Below are positions 28,004 through 37,035 of a stretch of 64,000 nt of DNA, piece by piece; within the stretch, counting starts at the first letter, position 1, and the number at the start of each line of letters is the position of its first letter. The translations under genes and the position numbers were made by a program. Location: contig CP121470.1 in the NCBI GenBank assembly GCA_030919125.1, forward strand, positions 1,720,391-1,784,390, in the 5' to 3' direction. Under the pieces are notes generated by a model, which saw only the letters and a list, made by a program, of their open reading frames with translations, was not told the DNA's origin and made no database searches. Source of the stretch: Methanoregula sp. SKADARSKE-2 (GTDB taxonomy: Archaea; Halobacteriota; Methanomicrobia; Methanomicrobiales; Methanospirillaceae).

Positions 28004-28305
28004 TCAGCGTTGTATGTGGCTCCGATCACAGAACGGCTTGTTATGGGATCTCCCACACCGGCAGAGCTTGGGCCGGTTCCTTATCGTGGAGGTTTTGCCA
28101 TCGGCAGAAACCAGCGGGATACTCCTGCATACCCAGAGTGGCCCGTGTTTGCCCTTTGCAGGATATTCGATGATCACATCTGACTTTTCCAGGACCGGTT
28201 CGATCGTCTCCCGTTCTTCAGGCCCGCATAACAAGCCGGCCCGGGGGGGCAGTCGCTGGCATCTTCGATGGCCATTCGCCCGGGCCACAGGAATATTTCG
28301 TACCC
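28004..28305 (-). pseudogene. Frameshifted CDGSH-type iron-sulfur protein
   Basis: The C-terminal frame has GPLWVCRSIPLVSADGKTSTIRN followed by the CDGSH motif region LCRCGRSHNKPFCDRSH, in which Gly of CDGSH is replaced by Arg. Upstream, the family-like sequence jumps to another frame (DASDCPPGPACY) across a run of seven C/G bases near 28240, so a one-base slip in that homopolymer breaks the gene. The intact family pairs a divergent 4Fe-4S domain with a CDGSH 2Fe-2S domain. The first domain is largely lost here. Confidence 0.7.
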
Positions 28306-28322
28306 GTCAGGACAGCATTTTC

Positions 28323-28868
28323 TTATCCGGTCCCATCCCAGAATTCCGTGACAATTTTCCAGATCTTCTCCCGCAATTCTTGAACCCTGGATGGGGACGC
28401 GGGAAGAGACACCCGATCTGCCGGCAGCCGCTCATAGAGTGACCGGTTCACCTCAATCTGGATCCGCGGGATTCCCTTGTGCCAGTAATGGGCGTTTGCA
28501 ATGAACCCCCCCGAGAACGGATCATTGATCGCCACGCTTCCCGGATGAGAGAATTCATGCTCAAAGGTATCTGCCAGGGCACGGATCCATCCGGGGGGAC
28601 AGGTGGTGATGCTGTCGGGATGCGGCTCCCCACTGCCGTCGCCATTGTTCCCGAGACAGATGAGCGGGCGGGCCTGGGTGCGGGGGTCGCAGTGGTACAG
28701 GAGTTCCGCATCGCTGAGCGCGAGACGGGGTCGCAGGTATTCCGGGATTTCGGTTCCCCCGTGGGGAATGGAGATAAGGAACGGATAGGGATCAGTCGCG
28801 CTACCACTGAGCGATGATGGGAACCGGGCGTACTTAACATTTTGGAAGACGGGGCGCGGTTTTGGCAA
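28323..28868 (-). pseudogene. Internally shortened N-formylglutamate amidohydrolase-like gene
   Basis: The frame encodes 181 residues, whereas the family is usually about 250-270. The N-terminal metal site region FLISIPHGGTEIPEYL (about 30-45) and the C-terminal FEHEFSHPGSVAINDPFSGGF and WHKGIPRIQIEVNRSLY are well kept. The middle (about 60-95) is low-quality sequence (DPRTQARPLICLGNNGDG) that does not fit, consistent with an internal deletion of some 70-90 residues. The family hydrolyses N-formylglutamate. I treat it as inactive, though the frame is open. Confidence 0.7.
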
Positions 28869-29369
28869 ACGAGTTCTTCCAGACCTCTGCCTCCCCCATC
28901 TGGGCAGCGGGTGATGTGCAGGGCGGCCTCAGCTCAAACCTGCTGCGAAGGTAGGGGGATCGATTGCTGCGGAGAACATAATTACCGGCGGGAGCACCGT
29001 TTTTGACAGGTCAGCACTTCCTCATGCGATCTTCACCACTCCGCAGGTCGCGAGCGTGGGCATGATGGAACTGTGGGCAAAGGCTTCCGGCCTGGAAGTG
29101 ACAAACCGCTGTACATTGATGTCATCGCTTGCTAACTCCTCAATTATGGGGGACATAAGGGGGCTGGGGAATCGTGGCCGAGACCGGAACCGGAAGGATT
29201 CTTGGGGTTCATATCTCTGCCCCGGTCGCTGCCGGGATGAGCCAGGAAGGAGCCCTTACCGTAAAATTCCGGCTTACTGTTCAGAATCATCGGCACAACC
29301 TTCCATCTCTTTCCGAGAGTAACAGAAGCGATCGGGCACTCTGCCCGAACATTCCGTGCCCCACAGTAA
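28864..29369 (+). pseudogene. Fragment of a flavin disulfide reductase (mercuric reductase/lipoamide dehydrogenase family)
   Basis: Pieces in three frames align to the C-terminal half of this family: NEFFQTSASPIWAAGDV (FAD-binding GD motif), then KVGGSIAAENIITGG and ALPHAIFTTPQVASVGM (dimer-domain start), then GRILGVHISAPVAAGMSQEGA and finally FHLFPRVTEAIGHSA before a TAA at 29367-29369. At least three frameshifts separate them, and the N-terminal FAD domain with the redox cysteines is missing. It starts head-to-head beside the amidohydrolase remnant. Confidence 0.8.
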
Positions 29370-29398
29370 GACCGGTTCCTACGGCCCTCGAGAGAAAA

Positions 29399-29408
29399 AT
29401 TTATATCA
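29399..29408 (+). promoter_or_regulatory. TATA box for the 64-residue protein gene
   Basis: AATTTATATC ends 24 bases before the ATG at 29432, the usual position for a near-leaderless archaeal transcript. No Shine-Dalgarno is seen. Confidence 0.55.
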
Positions 29409-29431
29409 TTCCTTTTGGTATTGAGTGGTAT

Positions 29432-29626
29432 ATGTTCGATGTCGTTACCTCAAAACGGATGCCGGACGGGATCGTTGTCTTCTGGCTGGATGAGGAAGGA
29501 AAGAAGTTCGAGGCTTTTGGTTTTGTAAACCTGATCGACCTGAAGATCAATGCCCTCGATCTCCTGAACAATCCGCAGAATTATGAGATTGACGCAGATG
29601 AGAAGAAACTCTTCCAGAAAGTCTGA
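29432..29626 (+). CDS. Small uncharacterised protein (64 residues)
   Basis: An acidic small protein without membrane segments or signal peptide. Its sequence has a beta-hairpin-like start (FDVVTSKRMPDGIVVFWLDEEGK) and a helical, charged C-terminus (YEIDADEKKLFQKV). I do not recognise a named family. It has its own TATA box at the right distance and an intact frame inside an otherwise decayed block, so it looks like a living gene. The longer in-frame extension upstream overlaps the reductase remnant and is rejected. Confidence 0.65.
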   Translation: MFDVVTSKRMPDGIVVFWLDEEGKKFEAFGFVNLIDLKINALDLLNNPQNYEIDADEKKLFQKV

Positions 29627-29786
29627 GCCGGGATAGTCGAATCCATTTTTTTTTAATTCGGCGGATTGAGACCCTTTTTCCCTCCCGGGGTCTGTGTCGG
29701 GGAAACGCTCCGGGGTCGGCAAGGAATGCCGGTTCATTTCCGTCAGCCCGGTTTTTTCTTTGTATTCTTCTCTCCATAATTCTTCA

Positions 29787-30492
29787 TGTGATATCCCGAA
29801 TTGATTTTACACATATAACCATTTCTGCGCATATTTCAGAATCCTCTCCTGGGGTAGACGGTACCAGAATGCGTTATAAGGCTCATCGAAATCGAGACTC
29901 ACTCATGTGAGGTTTGATGACATTGTGCCAGTGAAGAATTTTATCGACAGAACCGAACTTCGCGATCCTTCGTTCGACTTCTCCGAAGAACCATTCAATT
30001 TTGCCGTTCGTTTGAGGGTGTTTTATCCTGGTTGGGATGTGTTTTATGTTGTGATGAACAAGGAACTCTCCGAATTTATGATGGGCCTATTCACGGTTCC
30101 GAGCTGAAACGAATTGTGTACCGTTGTCAGTGAGGATCTCGCGGGGCGTACCTTACATCTGGAATCCCTGATTCAGCACCGTGAGAGTGTTCTTCTCCAG
30201 ATGGCTTGGACCAATGTTGTTGGATTGATAGGTTGCGAGGATCAACTCTTCTGCTCTATCATCGATGGCTTGGGGCTTTCTTCCAGATTGCCTGAGTACC
30301 GGATATTCCCCCGATTCTCTGAACGGGTTGATGAACTGATACACTCGTTGACGGGTAATCTGGAAATACCGGGCAATCTCAACAACGGGTTTATCATTGA
30401 CACATTGCTGAATGATCCTCTGGATAGCCCCATTCGATAAGTTGCTCAAATCGGTATTTACATCTGATGTCAAATGATTTCGGGATAGGACA
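29787..30492 (-). mobile_element. IS481-family element, deletion derivative
   Basis: This 706-base copy is nearly identical to the full element at 56375-57344 but lacks an internal 264 bases. Its ends are TGTGATATCCCGAAT (left) and, read inward from the right, TGTCCTATCCCGAAA, an imperfect terminal inverted repeat. The remaining transposase frame (minus strand, from 30473) keeps the N-terminal helix-turn-helix. It then jumps in frame across the deletion and meets a TAA where the full copy has TAC after GFQM. It cannot encode a transposase but may still be mobilised by the intact copy. Confidence 0.85.
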
Positions 30493-30543
30493 AGTTAAAA
30501 AAACCGGAACAAAACCCCTCACCAGAATAAAGCGATGGAAAAA

Positions 30544-32856
30544 TTATTGGGTCTCCGGTAACTTTTCTGCCCGGTTCTTACGATCGGTATACTGTCCGAT
30601 AAGCGAGAGGATCGCAGGCATAATGAAGATGGCTCCGGTGAGGGAAAAACCGACTGCTATGAGGGTCGTAATACCGAAGTTGCTGATGATCGGGAAACTT
30701 GCAAGGCAAAGGGTGGAGAATCCGAAGAAGGTCGCGAGGCCGGATACCGTTATTGCAGTCCCGATCTTTTTTACGCTCTCCTGGATGGCAGCAAGAGGAT
30801 CGTGAAGCCGTTCTTCCTCTTCAGCATACCGCTCCATGACAAGGATCGTATATTCGGCCGCAACACCGATGGTCATTGAACCGAGCGTGGCGGTGAGGGG
30901 GGTGTAGGCAATCCCGAGAAGGTACATCGCAACCGCATTCCATCCGATGATGGCGATGGTGGGGACCAGGGGGGAGACCGCATGAAGGTGCCGGTACACC
31001 AGCAGGAGATAGAGGAATATCAGGAGGAAACCCAGGTACGTCATCATGTCTTTTGACGATATGAGATCGTGCATAAGGGAGGTGAAGAGATCGAAACTTC
31101 CCGTCGGCTGAACGGTTATTCCTACAGGGGGTTTAAAGAATCCAATCTCCTTTATCATCTGCTGTTTGAGCGATTCCTCGATCTTTGACTCCATCTTTAT
31201 GGTGCCGAATTCGATAACCGCACTGAGGGAACCGATGAGGTAGGGCGATGAGATCTGTTCGGGAATCTTCCCAAGAACCGCATTCAGCTGGCTCTGGGTC
31301 TCCGGCATGGCACCGTTATTGTAGGCAAGGATGTAGGTGACGATACTTGTCGCCCGGGTGAGTTCTGAATGACGGGATAGTTCGAAATCCTGGAAGTTCT
31401 TCATCCATCTGATAGTATCCAGATCGGTTACACTCTCTCCTTCAACAGAGATTGTTGCCGTATCGGTCGAGCCTATGATCCTTCCCACCTTATCCATCTG
31501 GATCTTTGCGGGCATGTCGCTTGGGACGAATGTTTTTTCACTGGTCTCGATCGGGATGATTGCATCTACCTGAAAACCGATGACCGCGACAAGGGCTGCA
31601 ATGAGGAGGATTGGGATGGGATTTTTCGCAATTTTTACCGAGGTGCTGGTCAGGAAATCACCGTAAGAGAAGGAACCTCTCTTCTTGCCCGCGGATCTCT
31701 CTCCTGCCTTGACCGCATCCAGAGAATCGCAGGCACCCTCCCCCACAGCATAACATACTTCCGGACTTGGACTTTTTGGTTTGTACTTCAGCAGAACCGC
31801 AAGGGTCGGCATACCCACGAGGGAGACGCAATAGCAGCTCATGACACCGATGATCGCGACAATCCCGAAGGATCTGATCATCGGGACCGGTGAAATGAAC
31901 ATTGCAAGAAAACCCATGCAGGTTGCGAGCATGGCGAACAAGACTGCAGGGCCGGTTTTTGTAACCGTGGTAAAGACCGCCTCATCAAGGGAGCCTTTCC
32001 GGGATTCTTCATCGAACCTGGCATGGAACTGGATTGCGTAATCAATGCCAAGACCAATAAGAACGGGGAATGCACCCACGACTGCCATGTTGAGTTTGAT
32101 CCCGGCAAGTCCCATCAGACCTAGGGAAGAGACGAGGCCTATCCCGACAAGGAATACTGGCATGAACCTGTACCGGACATACGCAAAGAGTATGCCCATT
32201 ACAAGGATCATGAGGATCATCGCAGCGCCGATAAGAACTCCCATGTTCTGGCCAAGCCCGGCCGACATCTCTTTTGTGAATGCCGGGCTCCCGGTGACCG
32301 TGACCGTTGTACCCGGGGGCGGGTTTGAGGCACTGACAACAGAATGGATATTGTTGATCCCGGCGGTCTTGGCGTTGTCGGACAGTCCCCCACTCAGTTT
32401 GATCTGGACAAGAGACATCATGTTTGACGGGATCGCAGTAGAGCGGACTTCGGCAGGGATGAGAGAGACCGCTGCATCAATATCCGCCCTGGACATGGGA
32501 AGGGTTCCGCCATGAACTTCCTTGAGGAGGTCCGTTATGCCTCCTACCGATTTTATATTCTGCTGCTGGCTGATCGTTCTCTCCAGCCGGTCAATGTAGG
32601 ACAGGAGATCAGGATTTAAGGGATCGTTTGTCTCGATAATCAGGATGATGGAATCCGACTGGAACGTGTCGATATAGTGATTGTAGTGAATTCCTTTTGG
32701 TGAGTCCGAATTGAGGTACGTTGATGCCCCGGTCTCCATCGTTATCGTGGTCATCCCATAAAGCGAGATGAGAAATACCAAAGCCACAAGGGCAGCGACG
32801 TACCGGGGGTAGTTGTTGATTGCCCGGGCAATGTGTTCAAAAACAGAATCGATCAT
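30544..32856 (-). CDS. RND-superfamily transporter (MMPL/HAE3-like)
   Basis: 770 residues with the internal two-fold repeat of RND transporters: a first membrane segment at about 17-36, an external domain to about 200, a membrane bundle of five segments (about 205-365), then the same order again in the second half, ending near residue 755. Conserved features include VLIGLGIDYAIQFHARFDEE in the first half and MTIGVAAEYTILVMERYAEEE in the second, the proton-relay region. This archaeal HAE3/MMPL group is predicted to export hydrophobic or lipid-like molecules. It follows the COG1361 gene by about 110 bases on the same strand, a frequent pairing. Confidence 0.9.
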   Translation of the reverse strand: MIDSVFEHIARAINNYPRYVAALVALVFLISLYGMTTITMETGASTYLNSDSPKGIHYNHYIDTFQSDSIILIIETNDPLNPDLLSYIDRLERTISQQQNIKSVGGITDLLKEVHGGTLPMSRADIDAAVSLIPAEVRSTAIPSNMMSLVQIKLSGGLSDNAKTAGINNIHSVVSASNPPPGTTVTVTGSPAFTKEMSAGLGQNMGVLIGAAMILMILVMGILFAYVRYRFMPVFLVGIGLVSSLGLMGLAGIKLNMAVVGAFPVLIGLGIDYAIQFHARFDEESRKGSLDEAVFTTVTKTGPAVLFAMLATCMGFLAMFISPVPMIRSFGIVAIIGVMSCYCVSLVGMPTLAVLLKYKPKSPSPEVCYAVGEGACDSLDAVKAGERSAGKKRGSFSYGDFLTSTSVKIAKNPIPILLIAALVAVIGFQVDAIIPIETSEKTFVPSDMPAKIQMDKVGRIIGSTDTATISVEGESVTDLDTIRWMKNFQDFELSRHSELTRATSIVTYILAYNNGAMPETQSQLNAVLGKIPEQISSPYLIGSLSAVIEFGTIKMESKIEESLKQQMIKEIGFFKPPVGITVQPTGSFDLFTSLMHDLISSKDMMTYLGFLLIFLYLLLVYRHLHAVSPLVPTIAIIGWNAVAMYLLGIAYTPLTATLGSMTIGVAAEYTILVMERYAEEEERLHDPLAAIQESVKKIGTAITVSGLATFFGFSTLCLASFPIISNFGITTLIAVGFSLTGAIFIMPAILSLIGQYTDRKNRAEKLPETQ

Positions 32857-32965
32857 AGCTTACCAGCATTCACGTATTCCTTAGGATCTCCTCGTCCGTT
32901 GCCTTTTTACCAGATATCCCCTGTTTAAATGGTGACCGGAAGTATCTCTTTCCCGGTTTTCTTCA

Positions 32966-34261
32966 TCACGACTGCTTTTTCCGGAAATGGAAGGCCAGAT
33001 ACACGATCCCGATTATCGCTGCTGCGATTATGGTGAGATATACAGGGTTTGAGAGGATCGTGGTCAATCCCGCCGGCTTCGAGACATTGACCCTCACCTT
33101 CATCGTTTCAGAGATATACGTATTATCGAGAGCATCCCGGTAACGGATCTCAGAATCGAGACCATATTCCTTGAGGGTAGCCCCCTTATCTACCGAGATA
33201 TCGTACGATGCTTTTGCGGATTCACCGGGTTTAAGGTCCCCGAGGTACGCAGTATCATCGTTACTGGTAAAGGGATCGACCGCACTGATGCGCGCCAGGG
33301 CGCTGTAGATTATCGTATCTCCGGTATTTTTATACTCAACATCCACGACTTTCTTGTTCCCGGAGTTCATTTCAGCCGGCAGGGAGGTTATGGTAAAATC
33401 CACCTTGCCCCCCACCGGGATACCGACCGTATCGCTCCGGCTGGTTACAAAATCACCCTCATTATTCTGGTAGACTACCACGACATCGACCGGATATGTC
33501 TGACGCTGTGCATCTCCCGTGACCGCTACCTTGTACCGGCAGGAGATTATGTTCCCCGGGGGGAAGTCCCCGATATACACACTGCTGTCCGTAGGGGTGA
33601 TGGGACTGTCCCCGCTCCGCTGGATCTGTACGGTTGCTTTCTTTCCAAAGTCTGAACCGGTATTCTGGATTTTCATATCAATGTAGCCTTCCGTACCGAC
33701 ATTGAGCTGGTCCGGAGTGGCCGAGAGGATATCAATGGAAATATCCGGCTTTATTTTTATCGGGAGAAGAAGCGTTCCGGTAACCGTCTTGTACGTATAC
33801 CGGATGGTGTCAACACCATACTGATCTACGGTATAAAGATAGGTGTAATTGTACTTGACAGGGAGCGTGTAACTCCCTGAGGGCGCAGCAGAATTGATCT
33901 TCGTGCTGAATACTGCGCTCTTACTCGTCCCCCCAAGGAGATCACCAAGGATCTGCGGATCCGATTTGACCGTAAGCGGGGCATCTCCAGGGAGGAGTGC
34001 TATTGACAAGAATTTTGCGGTATTTGGCAGATCATCCCGGTTTACGATATCCGAACTGACAAATTTGAATTCGTTTAAGCCGGTGTTCTGCAGAATTATG
34101 GTCAGGGAAAGATCCGATCCCGGACTGAACTCGTTGGTTCCGGAGATATACGCAGATAATTCCGGGCTTCCCGCCATGTATTTTTCTCCTGCAAATGCAG
34201 GTATTACCAGAACTGCACAGACTATGAGTGACAGGCAGAACAATTTTCCCTTGCTTGGCAT
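32966..34261 (-). CDS. COG1361-type secreted/membrane protein, partner of the RND transporter
   Basis: About 431 residues. A signal peptide (LFCLSLIVCAVLVIPAFAG, about 7-25) leads into several immunoglobulin-like/NEW3 repeats (for example DLSLTIILQNTGLNEF, INVGTEGYIDMKIQNTGSDF, VVDVEYKNTGDTIIY). A single C-terminal membrane helix (LTIIAAAIIGIVYLAFHF) ends in a short basic tail. The frame stays open upstream to 34513, but the ATG at 34261 sits directly before the signal peptide and is the proper start. Such proteins lie next to archaeal MMPL transporters and are thought to work with them outside the membrane. Confidence 0.88.
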   Translation of the reverse strand: MPSKGKLFCLSLIVCAVLVIPAFAGEKYMAGSPELSAYISGTNEFSPGSDLSLTIILQNTGLNEFKFVSSDIVNRDDLPNTAKFLSIALLPGDAPLTVKSDPQILGDLLGGTSKSAVFSTKINSAAPSGSYTLPVKYNYTYLYTVDQYGVDTIRYTYKTVTGTLLLPIKIKPDISIDILSATPDQLNVGTEGYIDMKIQNTGSDFGKKATVQIQRSGDSPITPTDSSVYIGDFPPGNIISCRYKVAVTGDAQRQTYPVDVVVVYQNNEGDFVTSRSDTVGIPVGGKVDFTITSLPAEMNSGNKKVVDVEYKNTGDTIIYSALARISAVDPFTSNDDTAYLGDLKPGESAKASYDISVDKGATLKEYGLDSEIRYRDALDNTYISETMKVRVNVSKPAGLTTILSNPVYLTIIAAAIIGIVYLAFHFRKKQS

Positions 34262-34585
34262 CTTAAAGGCTCTCCTTATGCAAATTGAATTGATCGCTAT
34301 AAAACCTGCCATTTTGCAGGAGATGAACGCTTTTCTTCTTGTTCCACTATGGATCCTTTCTAAAACCATGGCAGGTATTTTTATTAAAGTATTTGGTTTC
34401 TGTGAAACCTCTGATATTCCGGCCGGCCCACGCTGCTCGGCCATTCGGCAGATCTGTCTATTGTCTACGGCTCCAGACCTGCCCTCTTCATCCGGAAATC
34501 TCCGGGCATTCACCCGGACGGGAGATTTGGGGGGGATCCTGGGTAGGGTTCTTGAACCAACAAAATTCCCTCCAAGATACCCAAT

Positions 34586-35625
34586 AGAGAATTCTGAAAA
34601 ATTCCCCCTGTAGCCGGTAGTACTTTATCTTAGTACGATCAATGACGAGTATGGAAAATCTGGTTGATTTTGCGCTCGAGAAGCGGTATGAGAGTATCAA
34701 ACGACTCGGGGATCGGCTTGACGGATTTTCGACATTAATCAATTGGGAGAGGTTTCTGACGGTAGTGGGAGGTCTGTATCGAAACCAGACCGAAGAGGGC
34801 GGTCGACTGAATATTGATATCGTTCTCATGGTTAAGATGCTGGTACTCCAGTCGATGTACAGCCTGTCCGATCCCGAACTTGAGCGTCAGGCCAATGATC
34901 GCATATCATTTATGAAATTCCTCGGGTATCCTAACAAGGTCCCGGATCAGACCACCGTCTGGTATTTCCGGGAGCGGTTGGCAAAGACCGGAAAGGATAA
35001 GGCTATTTGGGATGAGCTCCAGCGACAACTCGATGCACAATGTCTGAAAATCAAAAAAGGCACCATTCAGGATGCGACTTTCATCACTTCAGAGCCCGGT
35101 CATGCTTCAACGAATACACCCCGGGGTGATGCTGCAAAAACTCGAAGAAGCCGGGATGGAACATGGGCGATAAAGGGCAAGAAATCTTATTTTGGATACA
35201 AACTCCATACCAAAGAGGATTGTGACTTCGGACTGATCCGGGCTCTCGAGGTTACAACTGCCTCAACCCACGATTCGCAAATCGACCTGTCGAACGAAGG
35301 AGAGGTGATCTACCGTGACCGAGGATATTTCGGTACCAAAACAAAAGGTTTCAACACCACCATGCAACGGGGTGTTCGTGGGCATCCGATCGGTATCCGC
35401 GATGTTCTCAAAAACGCTCGAATCTCTCGAATCCTATCTCCCGGGGAACGCCCATATGCCGTCATCAAGAATGTGTTCCATTCTGCTCATACCAGAGTCA
35501 CAACTGTTCTCAGGGTGTATACCAAAATGCTGTTCTCGGCCTTCTGCTTTAACCGGTTTCAACTCGCAACCCTCAAAAAACAAGGGGTTCTTGAGCGGAT
35601 GCTCTCGACAAAAAACTGAAATGTG
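34586..35625 (+). mobile_element. IS5-family insertion sequence, complete copy
   Basis: The left shared edge with the copy at 3393 is AGAGAATTCTG and the right shared edge is AAAAAACTGAAAT. The element contains one intact transposase gene filling almost the whole length. I could not identify clear terminal inverted repeats or a target-site duplication by eye, so the ends could be several bases off. Confidence 0.8.
34642..35619 (+). CDS. IS5-family transposase
   Basis: 325 residues. The N-terminal domain (about 1-130) includes the family-like YSLSDPELERQANDRISFMKFLG and the segment VPDQTTVWYFRERL. The catalytic DDE core is visible as IQDATFI (first Asp), VIYRDRGYFGTK (second Asp) and SPGERPYAVIKNVF (likely Glu), with YGYKLH-like FGYKLHTKEDCDFGL between them. 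The frame is intact, so the copy may be active. An ATG three codons downstream is an alternative start. Confidence 0.9.
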   Translation: MTSMENLVDFALEKRYESIKRLGDRLDGFSTLINWERFLTVVGGLYRNQTEEGGRLNIDIVLMVKMLVLQSMYSLSDPELERQANDRISFMKFLGYPNKVPDQTTVWYFRERLAKTGKDKAIWDELQRQLDAQCLKIKKGTIQDATFITSEPGHASTNTPRGDAAKTRRSRDGTWAIKGKKSYFGYKLHTKEDCDFGLIRALEVTTASTHDSQIDLSNEGEVIYRDRGYFGTKTKGFNTTMQRGVRGHPIGIRDVLKNARISRILSPGERPYAVIKNVFHSAHTRVTTVLRVYTKMLFSAFCFNRFQLATLKKQGVLERMLSTKN

Positions 35626-36365
35626 GCCTGAAAATGCAAGAACCGGATACATAGACCCACTCACATTGGTGCTATTTTGTAAAATTGGGGCAAACCGAAC
35701 GCTCGGGAAGCACCCCTTTCCGGTACGATCGTAAAATAAATGGGTTATTCGTTATCCTCTTGTATATGTGTCACGGGTATTGTTGGCTCTGTGATAACCG
35801 CAGGCGTTGCAGTGAAAGAGGGTACTCTGTTGAAAAGATCTGATCTCTTGGGAAACCTTGTACGGGAAACCACAAGGGACCTGATTAAAAAAAATTTCCC
35901 ATTTTAACTCGTTACGCATTGAGCCATGGAGGACCATGCACCTGCCTCTGCATGAATCTTTCCGGGTTTATTCCTGTCCTTCAAGACCATTGCATGGCTG
36001 CATGCCCGCATTACCGGGCCTGCTCCCGGGAGCCGGAAACGATCCCGGGGGAGGCGCTCCAGACAGCCGGCATGCTGAATAAAACCTTGGTATTCCGTGA
36101 TCCCGCACCCCGGATCAGCGGGTTTTTATGGGGGGTCAGGGTGGAGCCAGGTCCTCGCAATTGAGTGAAAAAATTGGAGTTATGCAGGACTATTTATTCA
36201 AAAACCCTAAAAATATTGTCATACGGATAGATCGTTTTCGGAAAGCACCCCCGGAAAAATCCGGAACATTTCCGAAAGGAAAGAAAGAAGCGGACATCCG
36301 AAATGTACGGGCAGGATATGCCATGACGGGTGTCTGCTCCGGGAATACTAAAGGATTACCAGTTA
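35626..36365. other. 740-base gap with no supported gene
   Basis: Between the IS5 copy and the ABC remnant I find only short frames with poor composition. One of 81 codons at 35919-36164 contains several cysteines (CTCLCMN, CMAACPHYRAC) but shows no ribosome-binding site and turns into low-complexity sequence. I would not call it. AT-rich stretches near 35740 and 36200 may be promoters of lost genes. Confidence 0.5.
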
Positions 36366-36961
36366 TGACAGCCGCAATCAAATCCACAACCTGACACGGC
36401 GTTTTGGCGACCTGGTTGCCGTAGACTCTGTCTCGATCGATATCCAGCCGGGAGAGATCTTCGGTCTCCTTGGCCCCAACGGGGCGGGCAAGACCACGAT
36501 CATCTCCATGCTCTCAACCATGCTTTCCCCGTCTTCGGGGCTCGCAACCTTGAATGGGTTTGATATTGAAAAGGATCTCGACAATGTGCGCAGATCTATC
36601 GGTATTGTCTTCCAGGACCAGAGCCTGGATGAGGAACTGACCGCTTGGGTGAACATGGATTTCCAAGGCCGCCTCTACCGGGTCCCCCCGGAGACGAGGA
36701 GACAGCGGATCGAAGAGCTCCTTGCCCTGGTCGAACTGGATGGCCGAAAAGACGATACTGTCAAGACCTTCTCCGGTGGCATGCGGCGCCGGCTGGAGCT
36801 TGCCCGGGCCCAACGGTTCAAGGCTTGCAGCCCTCGCTCCGTTTGTAACCGGGTTGGCTGCAGGTGACGGGAGAGCTACTGCGTATGTCTGCTCAGGTCA
36901 TGCGTGCGCAATGCCGGTAAACGATACGGAAAAAATGCTGGAACTTCTCGGGAAAAAGTAA
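36366..36961 (+). pseudogene. Deletion chimera: ABC-transporter ATPase start fused to a YyaL (DUF255) tail
   Basis: The first part encodes a DrrA-type ABC ATPase: after ATG ACA GCC GCA ATC a one-base loss in an A run shifts the frame, then LTRRFGDLVAVD, Walker A GLLGPNGAGKTT and the signature FSGGMRRRLELAR follow. Right after the signature, where Walker B should come, the sequence changes. In another frame it reads LAALAPFVTGLAAGDGRATAYVCSGHACAMP to a stop at 36961, the typical C-terminus of YyaL/DUF255 thioredoxin-domain proteins. A deletion has joined two genes at about 36810; neither is functional. Confidence 0.8.
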
Positions 36962-37035
36962 AGCTATCGATTTTTTCCTCTTGCGGAGAAACCGGGCCTC
37001 CTGACCAGGGATCAAACCCGCCCGGAAAAGGAGGA

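Noticed and set aside
24526-29369. Frameshifts explained as sequencing error
   Set aside because: Large housekeeping genes elsewhere in the window (MCM, Lhr helicase, AcsB, RND transporter) are free of lesions, and the remnants also lack whole domains. Single indels, especially in the seven-base run near 28240, could still be errors.
34262-34513. 84-codon upstream extension of the COG1361 protein
   Set aside because: It would bury the signal peptide 85 residues inside the protein; the ATG at 34261 directly precedes it.
35919-36164. 81-codon cysteine-containing frame
   Set aside because: No promoter or ribosome-binding site at the right place, and cysteines only in its first third without regular spacing.
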